From Fervidobacterium sp. UBA5837 (GTDB taxonomy: Bacteria > Thermotogota > Thermotogae > Thermotogales > Fervidobacteriaceae): a stretch of 64,000 bases of DNA. The notes under the pieces were generated by a model that searched no databases, was not told the DNA's origin, and worked only from the letters and a program-made list of their open reading frames with translations. Both the position numbers and the translations under genes were made by a program. Of the stretch, positions 8,976 through 17,658 are shown piece after piece; within the stretch, counting starts at the first letter, position 1, and the number at the start of each line of letters is the position of its first letter. Where the stretch lies: assembly GCA_002432805.1 (NCBI GenBank), contig DJGV01000016.1, forward strand, positions 340,327-404,326. Reading direction: 5' to 3'.

Positions 8976-9206
8976 GTGAGTAAGACTGTTATAAAATACG
9001 ATGAATTACTCGAGAAGATCCCTCATAAATATGCGATACCCATTGTTGTGGCTAAAAGAGCGGAGGCCTTGAATGACATGGCAAGGTCATTCGTGAGCTC
9101 GCCGGACGAGTATGCAGTGAGCATCGCATTCAAAGAGTTGCAAGAAGGATACATCCGCATCAAGAATGAAGATATTCTGAAAATACTTATACCAGAGACA
9201 AAGTGA
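8976..9206 (+). CDS. rpoZ: DNA-directed RNA polymerase omega subunit
   Basis: 76 residues. Contains the omega signature of this fold: a start with Y-D-E-L-L-E-K-I, then Y-A-I-P-I-V-V-A-K-R-A and a following A-x-x-F-K-E-L helix. GTG start directly after the gmk stop, with AAGGAGGTG overlapping the end of gmk. Assembles with and stabilises the beta-prime subunit. The gmk-rpoZ order is widely conserved. Confidence 0.9.
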   Translation: MSKTVIKYDELLEKIPHKYAIPIVVAKRAEALNDMARSFVSSPDEYAVSIAFKELQEGYIRIKNEDILKILIPETK

Positions 9207-9211
9207 GAGCG

Positions 9212-9245
9212 CAGAGGAACCGTGAGGTTCCTCTGTCTGTTTAAT
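9212..9245 (+). terminator. intrinsic terminator after rpoZ
   Basis: Perfect 10-bp stem CAGAGGAACC / GGTTCCTCTG with loop GTGA; the following T tract is short (TCTGTTTAA). Confidence 0.75.
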
Positions 9246-9359
9246 AGCAAGTGAATAGAGTTTGTCTTTTCAAATTGTTGTTCTAACGTGAGAGTAGACG
9301 AATACATAAATAAAGAATAGATATTCGATAAAAACTCGAAAAGCGTGGGGGGAACGAAT

Positions 9360-10670
9360 ATGTGTGGTATAGCTGGAACATGGAACGTTGACGATTCGTA
9401 CAACGTTTTGCATGATATTTTGTTGGCACTACAGCACAGAGGTCAGCAGTCGGCTGGTGTTGTGATCAATGGTTTCAAGAGCGTAAAAGGTGAAGGACTC
9501 GTTCACGATGTTTTAACAGATTCGAATTTTGCAGAAGGTAAAAGAGGCATAGGCCACGTAAGATATTCAACTTACGGTTCGATAAATGAAATCCAGCCTA
9601 TAACAGCGTATACTTTTAAGGGAACGTTTTCAGTGGCTCACAATGGAAATATCATCGATGCAGATGAGAGAAGAAAATATGTTATGGAAAATGGCGGCAT
9701 TTTCTCTACAACGCTCGATACAGAATTGTTTGTCCACTATTTCTCCCTCGCACCATATCGCGACCCGAAGAGCTCTCTTCAATGGACTCTCTCAAGAATT
9801 CCAGCAGCTTATTCCCTTGTTATGCTCCATAGTTCGTTCATCGCCGCAGCTCGAGATCGATACGGAATCAGACCTCTTTTCTATGGAAAATTTGGAGATG
9901 GTTATGTTATCGCATCTGAGGACTCCGCTCTGAGTAGCATAGGTTGTGACGATATACGTGAGGTAGAAGCAGGTACAATCGTGTTCTTTTCCGATAATAC
10001 TCCTGGCCCAGAGACCGTGACATTCTCGCAAAAAGATCCACACTTTTGTTCGTTTGAGTTTGTTTATTTCGCACGTCCTGATAGCAATTTTTCTGGCGTA
10101 AGTGTACACGAATTAAGAAAGAGACTTGGAATGAAATTGTACCAAGAACATAAAGTTATAGGTGATATCGTCATACCGGTGCCTGACAGTGGTTTTTCTG
10201 GTGCGATGGGATATAGTCATGCATCTGGAATTGTTTTGGACTATGGCCTAATTAGAAATCATTATGTTGGAAGAAGTTTCATAATGCCTAAGGATCGTCA
10301 AGAGATTGTTAGACGAAAATTAGCACCTATGCATTCCGTTATTCAAGGGAAGGAAGTCATACTCATCGATGATTCAATCGTGAGAGGTACAACGATGAAG
10401 GTCATAGTGGATATGGTTAGAGAAGCCGGGGCTAAAAAAGTGTACGTAGGCATCCACTCACCTGCGGTCATAGGGCCATGCAATTACGGATTGGATACCT
10501 CAAGGCGCAATGAACTCATCGCATCACAAAATGAAGAGGAAGAATTGAGAAAGTTAATAGGTGCAGATGGCTTATTCTATCTGTCTACCGAGGGATACAA
10601 GCAGGTCTTTGAAGAGTGCGGGGTGAATGGTATATGTACAGGTTGTTTCGACCTGAACTATCCGATATGA
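9360..10670 (+). CDS. purF: amidophosphoribosyltransferase (glutamine PRPP amidotransferase)
   Basis: 436 residues; first committed step of purine synthesis, making phosphoribosylamine from PRPP and glutamine. The start must be ATG 9360, because the following Cys2 of MCGIAG is the N-terminal nucleophile; no propeptide is present. The PRPP loop VILIDDSIVRGTT is at about 330-342. Cysteines at C230, C374, C426 and C429 match the pattern of the [4Fe-4S]-containing Bacillus-type PurF, so an iron-sulphur cluster is likely. First gene of purF-purN-purH-purD-purM, overlapping purN by ATGA. I found no convincing promoter or guanine riboswitch in the 150 bp upstream. Confidence 0.95.
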   Translation: MCGIAGTWNVDDSYNVLHDILLALQHRGQQSAGVVINGFKSVKGEGLVHDVLTDSNFAEGKRGIGHVRYSTYGSINEIQPITAYTFKGTFSVAHNGNIIDADERRKYVMENGGIFSTTLDTELFVHYFSLAPYRDPKSSLQWTLSRIPAAYSLVMLHSSFIAAARDRYGIRPLFYGKFGDGYVIASEDSALSSIGCDDIREVEAGTIVFFSDNTPGPETVTFSQKDPHFCSFEFVYFARPDSNFSGVSVHELRKRLGMKLYQEHKVIGDIVIPVPDSGFSGAMGYSHASGIVLDYGLIRNHYVGRSFIMPKDRQEIVRRKLAPMHSVIQGKEVILIDDSIVRGTTMKVIVDMVREAGAKKVYVGIHSPAVIGPCNYGLDTSRRNELIASQNEEEELRKLIGADGLFYLSTEGYKQVFEECGVNGICTGCFDLNYPI

Positions 10671-11287
10671 ATTTGAGTTCCAGCTCTACTTCAAACTCTA
10701 CTCCCTACATAGTTATTGCTGCATCTGGTAATGGAAGCAACTTTCAAGCAATTGCAGATGCTATCAGCAATGAAAAGTTGCACGCAAGAATCGCATGTCT
10801 GATCGTCGATAAGCCATGTTATGCTATCGAAAGAGCTCACATGCTTGGTATAGAATCCATATTACTGGAACGCCCATGGCATAAACATTTCGAAGAGACA
10901 ATAGCGCGTATTGGGCCGGCAGTAATCGTTCTTGCTGGATTCATGCGAATAATCCCATCTCATGTAGTAGAAAGATTCTTTCCAAGAATCATAAACATAC
11001 ACCCAGCCCTTTTACCAGCATTTCCTGGTAAGAATGCACTAGAGCAATCATTCGAATATGGTGTCAAAATCGCTGGTATCACGATTCATTTTGTTGACAG
11101 TGGTGTAGATACAGGGCCAATCATATTGCAAAAGGCAATAGAAGTCAAAGATAATTGGAATTTGGAAACGTTTGAAAACCATATCCATGAATTGGAACAT
11201 AGATATTATTGGCAAGTGATAGATACGCTCTTAACAAGGCCTTTTTCCATAGAAAATAGAAAATTCAAGTGGGGGGATGAAGAATGA
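10667..11287 (+). CDS. purN: phosphoribosylglycinamide formyltransferase, folate-dependent
   Basis: 206 residues. Transfers a formyl group from 10-formyl-THF to GAR. After a 13-residue serine/threonine-rich extension the core begins at YIVIAASGNGSNFQAI; the catalytic INIHPALLPAFPG (Asn and His) and SGVDTGPIILQ (Asp) motifs are intact. Start chosen at ATG 10667, which overlaps the purF stop as ATGA. The end overlaps the purH-like gene by ATGA too. Confidence 0.93.
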   Translation: MNLSSSSTSNSTPYIVIAASGNGSNFQAIADAISNEKLHARIACLIVDKPCYAIERAHMLGIESILLERPWHKHFEETIARIGPAVIVLAGFMRIIPSHVVERFFPRIINIHPALLPAFPGKNALEQSFEYGVKIAGITIHFVDSGVDTGPIILQKAIEVKDNWNLETFENHIHELEHRYYWQVIDTLLTRPFSIENRKFKWGDEE

Positions 11288-12198
11288 ACCTTTTTGGGGA
11301 AGAATTGATGCTGGAGAAGTATGATATTCAACTTCGATACGGTGAGAATCCACACGAGAAGGCGTATGTATTTGGAAGACCGCAATTCGAATTGTTGCAC
11401 GAAGGTAAACAACTTTCATTCAACAACATCTTGGATGCAGAGGCTGCTTGGTCGCTGGCACAAAATCTTGAAATTGTTGGAGGCGGTTGTGCCGTCGTAA
11501 AACATCAGACGCCTTGTGGCGTTTCATATTTAAAAGATGGCAAAAGTATTGCAGATAAGACTCGTTGCATTGCAAGCGCGCTATCTGCCGATAGTGAGTC
11601 TAGCTATGGTGGCATTCTTGCAACCAGTTTTGAGATGACCCTCGATATTGCAAGGTCATTGAAGACATTCTTGGAAGTAATCGTTGCACCGTCTTTTGAA
11701 GACGAAGCCATGGAATATCTATCAAAGAAGAAAGTGAGATTGATAAGACCGCTGAATTACACTTCGTACGTTGGTAAAATTGCATTCGATAGTCTGATCA
11801 TTTCTGAAAGAAGATGCGATGGTCAGCCGGAATTACTATTTGGCGAGTCATTCGATTTGAATGAAGTAACGTTTGCATTAATCGTGGCAGAGGCAACTAG
11901 GTCCAATGCAATTGTGATCGTAAAAGATGGTGTAACGGTCGGTATAGGTGGAGGACAGCCATCAAGAAAGAGGTCTGCATGGATTGCAGCTACATTGGCT
12001 GCTCAAAACGCAAAGGGAGCTATTGCAGCATCAGATGCATTCTTCCCATTCACAGATGGATTAGATATACTCATCAAAGCCGGTGTCAAATGTGTAGTTG
12101 CACCACTTGGATCCATCAGAGATGAAGAGGTTCTTACGTTTGCCAAAGAAAATGGCATCACGTTCTACAGTTCTCCCATAAGAGTCTTTCGTCACTGA
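11284..12198 (+). CDS. purH: AICAR transformylase, PurH C-terminal domain only (IMP cyclohydrolase domain missing)
   Basis: 304 residues. Converts AICAR to FAICAR with 10-formyl-THF. The sequence begins directly at the transformylase domain (LRYGENPHEKAYVF) and carries KHQTPCG with the catalytic Lys-His, SSYGGI, GGQPSRKRSAWIA and SDAFFPF, ending in RVFRH. Typical bifunctional PurH has about 150-200 further N-terminal residues forming the MGS-like IMP cyclohydrolase. Here the upstream DNA is purN, overlapping by ATGA, so that domain is absent at this locus. Either cyclohydrolase is a separate gene elsewhere or another enzyme closes IMP. The protein itself shows no sign of decay. Confidence 0.9.
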   Translation: MNLFGEELMLEKYDIQLRYGENPHEKAYVFGRPQFELLHEGKQLSFNNILDAEAAWSLAQNLEIVGGGCAVVKHQTPCGVSYLKDGKSIADKTRCIASALSADSESSYGGILATSFEMTLDIARSLKTFLEVIVAPSFEDEAMEYLSKKKVRLIRPLNYTSYVGKIAFDSLIISERRCDGQPELLFGESFDLNEVTFALIVAEATRSNAIVIVKDGVTVGIGGGQPSRKRSAWIAATLAAQNAKGAIAASDAFFPFTDGLDILIKAGVKCVVAPLGSIRDEEVLTFAKENGITFYSSPIRVFRH

Positions 12199-12239
12199 TC
12201 TTCAGTACACTTTCAATCGACTTTTTGGGTGGTGAGATG

Positions 12240-13445
12240 ATGAAGGAAATCAAAAGAGTTTGTATACTTGGTAGTGGTGGACGGGAACATGCAATAGGAT
12301 ATGCGTTTCAAAAACTTGGTGTTGACCTTTTTTTCTATCCTGGAAATGTCGGCACAAAGAAGATAGGGAAGAACATAGAAATTGACAGCTTTGCTGAACT
12401 CGAAATCTTCGATTTAGTCATTCCTGGTTCAGAAGAGTACTTGGCAAAAGGCATTTCGGATGGAAGGTCAAACGTTTTCGGACCTGATTCAAAGGGAGCA
12501 CGCCTCGAAAGTTCAAAGTGTTTTGCAAAGTTGTTTATGCAAAAGCATGGTATTAAGACTGCGAAATTTGAGATAGCAACCACACGCGAACAACTTTACG
12601 ATGCACTAAAGCAATTCAATCCTCCGTATGTTGTCAAATTGGATGGACTCGCACAAGGAAAGGGCGTTATCATAACTCATTCATTCGATGAAGCACTCGA
12701 CAAAGGGACCAAACTCATGAATGGGAACATGTTCGAAAATGTTAAAGGGTCCGTAGTTGTCGATGAATACTTGGATGGATGGGAACTATCCGCCATAGCG
12801 ATCGTAAATGGTAGGGATTTCGTACTCTTGCCATTTACAAAGGATTATAAACGTGCATCTACGAATGATGAAGGGCCGAACACCGGTGGAATGGGTGCAT
12901 ATGGACCTGTACAAATCGACGAAAAACTGAAAGGAAAGATAGAAGAACTGTTCAATAAAACACTCGTTGGATTGGAGAAGGAAGGTATATACTACAGAGG
13001 CTTTTTGTACATTGGACTTATGGTTGTTGATGGCGAGCCTTACGTACTCGAATACAATGTCAGATTGGGGGATCCAGAAACAGAAGTGATCGTATCGATG
13101 GAACCAGGGCAATTTGCTTTAAACGTTCTCAAGGCATATAGCAAAGAATCTCTTGATGAATATACACCAAAGTGTTGTGCTGTCGATGTTGTTGTAGTCT
13201 CTGAGGGATATCCTGAAAGTCCAAAGAAGGGCCAAGAGATACAATTTCAAAAAGATGGTTTTTTCTTCTATGGCGGCGTCACTGAGAAGAACGGAAAACT
13301 CGTAGTTAGTGGTGGAAGGGTGCTCCACTCAATGGGCGTAGGTGAAAACCTTGAGCAAGCAAGGGCGCATGCATACAAAAACATTGAGAGTGTGTATTTC
13401 GAGGGGATGTACTACAGAACAGATATCGCTGGTACTGAATTGTAA
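12240..13445 (+). CDS. purD: phosphoribosylamine-glycine ligase (GAR synthetase)
   Basis: 401 residues, ATP-grasp enzyme joining glycine to phosphoribosylamine. N-terminal VCILGSGGREHAIGYAF, central ATP-grasp with PPYVVKLDGLAQGKGV, the DEGPNTGGMGAYGP loop and YVLEYNVRLGDPETEV with metal ligands. Start taken as ATG 12240; the neighbouring ATG 12237 and a TTG at 12225 are alternatives around the GGTGGTG site. Lies 41 nt after purH and is followed by purM. Confidence 0.94.
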   Translation: MKEIKRVCILGSGGREHAIGYAFQKLGVDLFFYPGNVGTKKIGKNIEIDSFAELEIFDLVIPGSEEYLAKGISDGRSNVFGPDSKGARLESSKCFAKLFMQKHGIKTAKFEIATTREQLYDALKQFNPPYVVKLDGLAQGKGVIITHSFDEALDKGTKLMNGNMFENVKGSVVVDEYLDGWELSAIAIVNGRDFVLLPFTKDYKRASTNDEGPNTGGMGAYGPVQIDEKLKGKIEELFNKTLVGLEKEGIYYRGFLYIGLMVVDGEPYVLEYNVRLGDPETEVIVSMEPGQFALNVLKAYSKESLDEYTPKCCAVDVVVVSEGYPESPKKGQEIQFQKDGFFFYGGVTEKNGKLVVSGGRVLHSMGVGENLEQARAHAYKNIESVYFEGMYYRTDIAGTEL

Positions 13446-13499
13446 ATCGATGACGGACAATCATTAGTACAATAGTACAATGAATGAGGAGTGATAATC

Positions 13500-14453
13500 G
13501 TGAATACCAAGAGGAAAGATTTACATGATGGCTATACATATTCAGCTTCGGGAGTGGATGTGACGAGAAACGATGAATTTACTGATTACATAAAAGAGAT
13601 TGCAACATTACCACCTTGGGTTATGAAAGAACCGACCGGATATGCGACGATCATAGAACTCACAACGCCTCCTATAGTTGTTACTTCCGATGGAATTGGC
13701 TCGAAATTACTACTGCACTTGGAACATGATACATTGAACGAAGCTGCTAAAGATCTCATAGCAATGAACTACAACGATATAATCTGTGTTGGAGGTGTAC
13801 CAAAGGCTTTTGTAGATTATCTTGGAGTACACCACATAGATAGGCAGCACTACGAATTCATAAAGGCACTCACTGAGGAACTGGAAAAGATAAATGTATC
13901 GCTTGTTGCAGGTGAGACTGCAGAACTTCCTGCTATCTACACACAAGATGAATGGGATGTGGCAGGATTTTGCATAGGAATGCTTGAACAGCGCATACCT
14001 ATTGAAACGATAAAAGAAGGAGACATCATAGTTGGCATTCCTGCCAGTGGTTTTCATTCCAACGGTTGGTCGTTGATAAGAGAAATATTGAAGAAAGAAA
14101 ATATAGATTTGAATTCTCTCCCGTTCGATTTACTAACCGGTACAAAGATATATTCGGATGTTTCGATGGTTTTCAATTTGGTAAAAGGTATAGCACACGT
14201 GACAGGCGGTGGATTATCAAGGGCGTTGAGAAGAGTACTTCGAGAGAGTGGATACAACTTGACGATAGAGCTCCCAGAGTACATGAAATGGATACTCAAT
14301 TACATAACGTTCGACGAGGCATTGAAGACATTCAACATGGGATACGGTGTGATATTGGTAACTTCAAGAGAAAATGTAGAAGAAGTTGTGGCAAAAACAA
14401 ATGGAAAAATTATCGGCAATGTGAGTCCAACAAGTAATATTGTGGTACAATAG
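13500..14453 (+). CDS. purM: phosphoribosylformylglycinamidine cyclo-ligase (AIR synthetase)
   Basis: 317 residues. ATP-dependent closure of FGAM to AIR. Typical features: YTYSASGVDV, VTSDGIGSKLLL, AMNYNDIICVGGVPKAFVDYLG, SLVAGETAELP and VTGGGLSRALRRVL. Start chosen at GTG 13500, eight nt after AGGAG; a GTG at 13491 overlaps that site. Last gene of the purine operon. purL/Q/S, purE/K and purC are not in the window, while purB lies 25 kb downstream. Confidence 0.94.
   Translation: MNTKRKDLHDGYTYSASGVDVTRNDEFTDYIKEIATLPPWVMKEPTGYATIIELTTPPIVVTSDGIGSKLLLHLEHDTLNEAAKDLIAMNYNDIICVGGVPKAFVDYLGVHHIDRQHYEFIKALTEELEKINVSLVAGETAELPAIYTQDEWDVAGFCIGMLEQRIPIETIKEGDIIVGIPASGFHSNGWSLIREILKKENIDLNSLPFDLLTGTKIYSDVSMVFNLVKGIAHVTGGGLSRALRRVLRESGYNLTIELPEYMKWILNYITFDEALKTFNMGYGVILVTSRENVEEVVAKTNGKIIGNVSPTSNIVVQ
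14443..14451 (+). promoter_or_regulatory. possible extended -10 promoter for lemA inside the end of purM
   Basis: TGG-TACAAT overlaps the last codons of purM and lies about 60 bp before the lemA GTG start. It could give lemA its own transcript. Confidence 0.4.
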
Positions 14454-14512
14454 ATTTAATGGACTTGCGTAGACGTGCAATAGTTGCAAATTGGAATTTG
14501 GAGGTGGAAAGA

Positions 14513-15079
14513 GTGAAAAAGGGATGGATCATAGCACTTGTCATCATAGCAATCATCGTCATAGCACTTGTATCCTGGGGCATCGGTTCGTACAACAAGA
14601 TGGTGACATTGGATCAAACGGTGAAGGAAAGTTACAGTCAGATTCAAAATCAACTTCAAAGAAGGATGGACTTGATACCTAATCTTGTGGAAACAGTTAA
14701 AGGCTATGCAGCACAAGAAAAGGGGATTTTTGAAGACCTTGCAAATGCAAGGGCAAGATTAGCTGGCGCACAAACAGTTCAAGACCAGGCAACAGCAGAC
14801 GCAGAACTCACAACTGCGCTTTCAAGGTTACTCGTAATTGTGGAAAATTACCCAACATTGAAATCTGATGCGAATTTCAGACAATTAATGGACGAATTAG
14901 CTGGCACAGAAAACAGAATAGCCGTTGCAAGAAAAGATTACAACGCTGTAGTAAAAGAGTACAATGCCTTGATAAAGAAGTTCCCATACATGTTGATCGC
15001 AGGAATGGGTGGATTTGCCGAAAAAGAGTACTTTGAAGCAAAACCCGGTGCAGAAGAAGTACCACAAGTACAGTTCTAA
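14513..15079 (+). CDS. LemA family membrane protein
   Basis: 188 residues. One N-terminal membrane segment (GWIIALVIIAIIVIALVSWG), then the LemA hallmark SYNKMVTLDQTVKESYSQIQNQLQRRMDLIPNLVETVKGY and a long coiled-coil helical bundle ending in an acidic tail. The N-terminus faces in and the helical part is expected outside. Function of the family is not settled. Start chosen at GTG 14513, downstream of GGAGGTGG; an ATG 18 codons upstream lacks a site. Followed by a strong terminator. Confidence 0.9.
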   Translation: MKKGWIIALVIIAIIVIALVSWGIGSYNKMVTLDQTVKESYSQIQNQLQRRMDLIPNLVETVKGYAAQEKGIFEDLANARARLAGAQTVQDQATADAELTTALSRLLVIVENYPTLKSDANFRQLMDELAGTENRIAVARKDYNAVVKEYNALIKKFPYMLIAGMGGFAEKEYFEAKPGAEEVPQVQF

Positions 15080-15153
15080 TTGGGTTTTAAGTATTAACAG
15101 AATCAATAGTGTTTAATAGTGTTTGAGTAACTCAAATAATCCTGACTTTACGT

Positions 15154-15185
15154 AATAAACGCGGCCGATGAGCCGCGTTTATTTT
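15154..15185 (+). terminator. intrinsic terminator after lemA (convergent region)
   Basis: Perfect 12-bp stem AATAAACGCGGC / GCCGCGTTTATT with a 6-nt loop, ending in TTTATTTTG. The ROK gene on the other strand also ends near here. Confidence 0.85.
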
Positions 15186-15228
15186 GTAAGTTATTCAAAT
15201 TAATACTCACATGCACATATTTTGACTT

Positions 15229-16341
15229 TCACTTGATCTTTTCTATAACACCTGGAATCAGATATTCTTCAATGACTGCATACAATGCACCATAGAGGTA
15301 ATTATCACGAGTGAATGTAGATGGTACTACCTTGACTGTGTCCGCGGAATGCTCTAAAGCCCTTCCTTTAATCAAATTTTCAAGTTCTTTGTAGAATCTA
15401 GTGTCCAATCCTGATAATTCTCCACCCACTATTAGGTACTCAGGGTTAAGCGAGTTTACTATATTTACCAGTGCACGTGAGAGTATGTCCAAATATTCGG
15501 AAATTCTCTTATCACCAGAGATGAAAAGTTCATTGATGTATTTCGACCATTCACTGATAGGTTTTCCGAAGAAAGAAGATATAGAGATAATACTCTCCAA
15601 GCATCCGGTATTGCCACAATGACACTTTTTGCTACTGTGTAGGTCAAACGTGGTATGACCAAATTCACCTGCTGTGTAAGATGGGCCTCTGAATATCTCA
15701 CCGTTTATCCAAAGGCCAGTACCAAAGCCTTCTCTAACAGTCACAAATACTGAACATTGAGATTTTCTTATCTCTTCATGATGGAATGCCTCTGCAATCA
15801 TGCCCAAATTCGCTTCATTATCAGCATAGACGATTTTACCGGGAATCTCTATCTTTATATCTCGCCATCCAGTACTCGGGACAAAGAGTATCGTATCCGT
15901 TTCCACGTTGACCATCCCCGGCACTGAAAATGCAACGACGTCTACACTATCTATATAGCCAAGCATGGAATGTATCTCTTCTAATATGCTTTCAAACTTC
16001 TTTGGCGTTTTTGAATACTCAAGTTTTTCGATATCGCCATTTGCCTTTCCTATCGCATAATTGATTCTCTCGGCTCCTATGTCTACGAGTAGTACTTTGA
16101 GCGCATTGGGATTGATCTCTAAGTTCAATGCCCTTCGACCAATCTTGCCATATTGAGAAGGGCTCGTCTCAATTATCACATCATCGTCAACAAGCTGTGC
16201 CACACATCTTGTTATAGTGCTTGGAGAAAGGAGTGTTTCCTTAACAAGATTGACCCTCTCTATTGATCTATTGTGGAAGATCGTTCGCAGTATCAAAGAA
16301 TAATTGTTCTCTTTCATCGTTGAATGAAGGATTTTCTTCAC
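15229..16341 (-). CDS. ROK family transcriptional repressor (XylR-like)
   Basis: 370 residues. N-terminal winged helix-turn-helix (residues about 15-65, LVKETLLSPSTITRCVAQLVDDDVI) and a ROK sugar-kinase-like domain with the zinc motif C-H-C-G-x-x-G-C-L-E (KCHCGNTGCLES). The DIGAERINYAIG strand is kept but this is a regulator by architecture. Start chosen at GTG 16341, because GGAGG lies inside the first codons of the longer TTG reading. Last gene of the minus-strand sugar transporter operon, so it probably controls that operon and senses the transported sugar, as XylR does in Thermotoga (inference). Confidence 0.88.
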   Translation of the reverse strand: MKKILHSTMKENNYSLILRTIFHNRSIERVNLVKETLLSPSTITRCVAQLVDDDVIIETSPSQYGKIGRRALNLEINPNALKVLLVDIGAERINYAIGKANGDIEKLEYSKTPKKFESILEEIHSMLGYIDSVDVVAFSVPGMVNVETDTILFVPSTGWRDIKIEIPGKIVYADNEANLGMIAEAFHHEEIRKSQCSVFVTVREGFGTGLWINGEIFRGPSYTAGEFGHTTFDLHSSKKCHCGNTGCLESIISISSFFGKPISEWSKYINELFISGDKRISEYLDILSRALVNIVNSLNPEYLIVGGELSGLDTRFYKELENLIKGRALEHSADTVKVVPSTFTRDNYLYGALYAVIEEYLIPGVIEKIK

Positions 16342-16405
16342 TCTAAAGGCCTCCAAAGGATATATCTATCTCTTCCTATTTGTAAAGATTTCTTACACTG
16401 ACTTA

Positions 16406-17578
16406 TTATTTTGCACTGCTTCTAGTTTTTATATCGAATACGACGGCTGCTATAAGAACTGCACCTCTGATTATGTATTGCAGAGAGATTCCAACTCCGA
16501 CAAGGTTCATTCCGTTTATTAGAGAGGCCATCACGAGTGCACCAATTAGAGAATTAATGACTTTTCCAACACCACCGGCCGCTGAAACGCCACCAACGTA
16601 TGCTGCTGCTATGGAATCGAGTTCGAAAAGGTTACCTGCATCTGGCGTTGCCGATTGAAGTCTCGATGTGTAAAGTATGCCTGATATAGCTGTAAGCAAA
16701 CCCATTGAACCGAAGACAAATAGCGTTATCTTTTTGACATCTATACCGCTTAACTGTGCTGCGTCAGGATTACCACCCACCGCATATATGTGCCTTCCAA
16801 GTGCCGTTCTAGTTGTCAACAAGTGATATATCAATGTGATGATCAATGTAATAGCAAACGTCCAAGATATCCCATTGTAACTTGCCAACGTCCAGAATAT
16901 GTAGAAGATAATCGCACTTATGAAGATTTCTTTCAAAACAAACATCCTCATGGAGAGTACTTCGAAGTTGTACTTGAGTTTGTTGTTCCTTGTTCTTACA
17001 TCGCTCATTATGTAAAATGCAACAGCTACTAATCCGATTATGATGGTTAATAAGTGATAATTAGTATTATTTGGAATGTCTGGTATGTACCCATTGCCTA
17101 TCGCATTAAACGTATCGTTCATAATAATTATGGTACCTGTACCTTGCGTAAAGACCAGCAACGCACCTCTGAAGATCATCATTCCGGCAAGTGTCGCAAC
17201 GAATGCGGGAAGTCCAACATTTGCAATTAAGAAACCATTGCCAAGTCCGATCAATATACCGAGACCAGCTATGATCAATATGGTAGGAATAAGTGGAAAG
17301 TTATTCCGCAAAAGTGCTGCTGCAATTGCACCAAGAAAACCAGCCACCGAACCGACAGACAAGTCTATGTGTCTAATAACGATGACAAGTGTCATGCCCA
17401 CTGCCAAGACGGCGATGTATCCCATTTGGTTGAACAAGTTGCTAATGTTCCTTGCCGACAAGAAAAGCCCTTTTGTAAGGATTGTGAATATGATCATGAT
17501 GAAAGCTAACGCAATGTACATGCCATATTCTCTTATGTTCTTCTTCAGTAATACACCCAATTCTTGAATGAAGTTCAT
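16406..17578 (-). CDS. sugar ABC transporter permease (XylH/RbsC-like, CUT2 family)
   Basis: 390 residues, about ten membrane segments, with the CUT2 permease signatures VGMTLVIVIRHIDLSVGSVAGFLGA and GIDVKKITLFVFGSMG. The length and the extra loop (MSDVRTRNNKLKYNFEVLS) fit the XylH branch better than RbsC. ATG start with GGGGAGG eight nt upstream. It forms the membrane channel for the preceding ATPase and the binding protein. Confidence 0.9.
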   Translation of the reverse strand: MNFIQELGVLLKKNIREYGMYIALAFIMIIFTILTKGLFLSARNISNLFNQMGYIAVLAVGMTLVIVIRHIDLSVGSVAGFLGAIAAALLRNNFPLIPTILIIAGLGILIGLGNGFLIANVGLPAFVATLAGMMIFRGALLVFTQGTGTIIIMNDTFNAIGNGYIPDIPNNTNYHLLTIIIGLVAVAFYIMSDVRTRNNKLKYNFEVLSMRMFVLKEIFISAIIFYIFWTLASYNGISWTFAITLIITLIYHLLTTRTALGRHIYAVGGNPDAAQLSGIDVKKITLFVFGSMGLLTAISGILYTSRLQSATPDAGNLFELDSIAAAYVGGVSAAGGVGKVINSLIGALVMASLINGMNLVGVGISLQYIIRGAVLIAAVVFDIKTRSSAK

Positions 17579-17658
17579 GCTTTCATCCTCCCCATCGATG
17601 TCGATTTTGGTATAATTTATACGTACGTTAAGATGACAAATCTACAAACTTCTCTAAA

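Noticed and set aside
9207..9359. Guanine riboswitch or PurR box before purF
   Set aside because: No purine-riboswitch core or PurBox-like pair was recognisable, and the region is only about 115 nt after the terminator.
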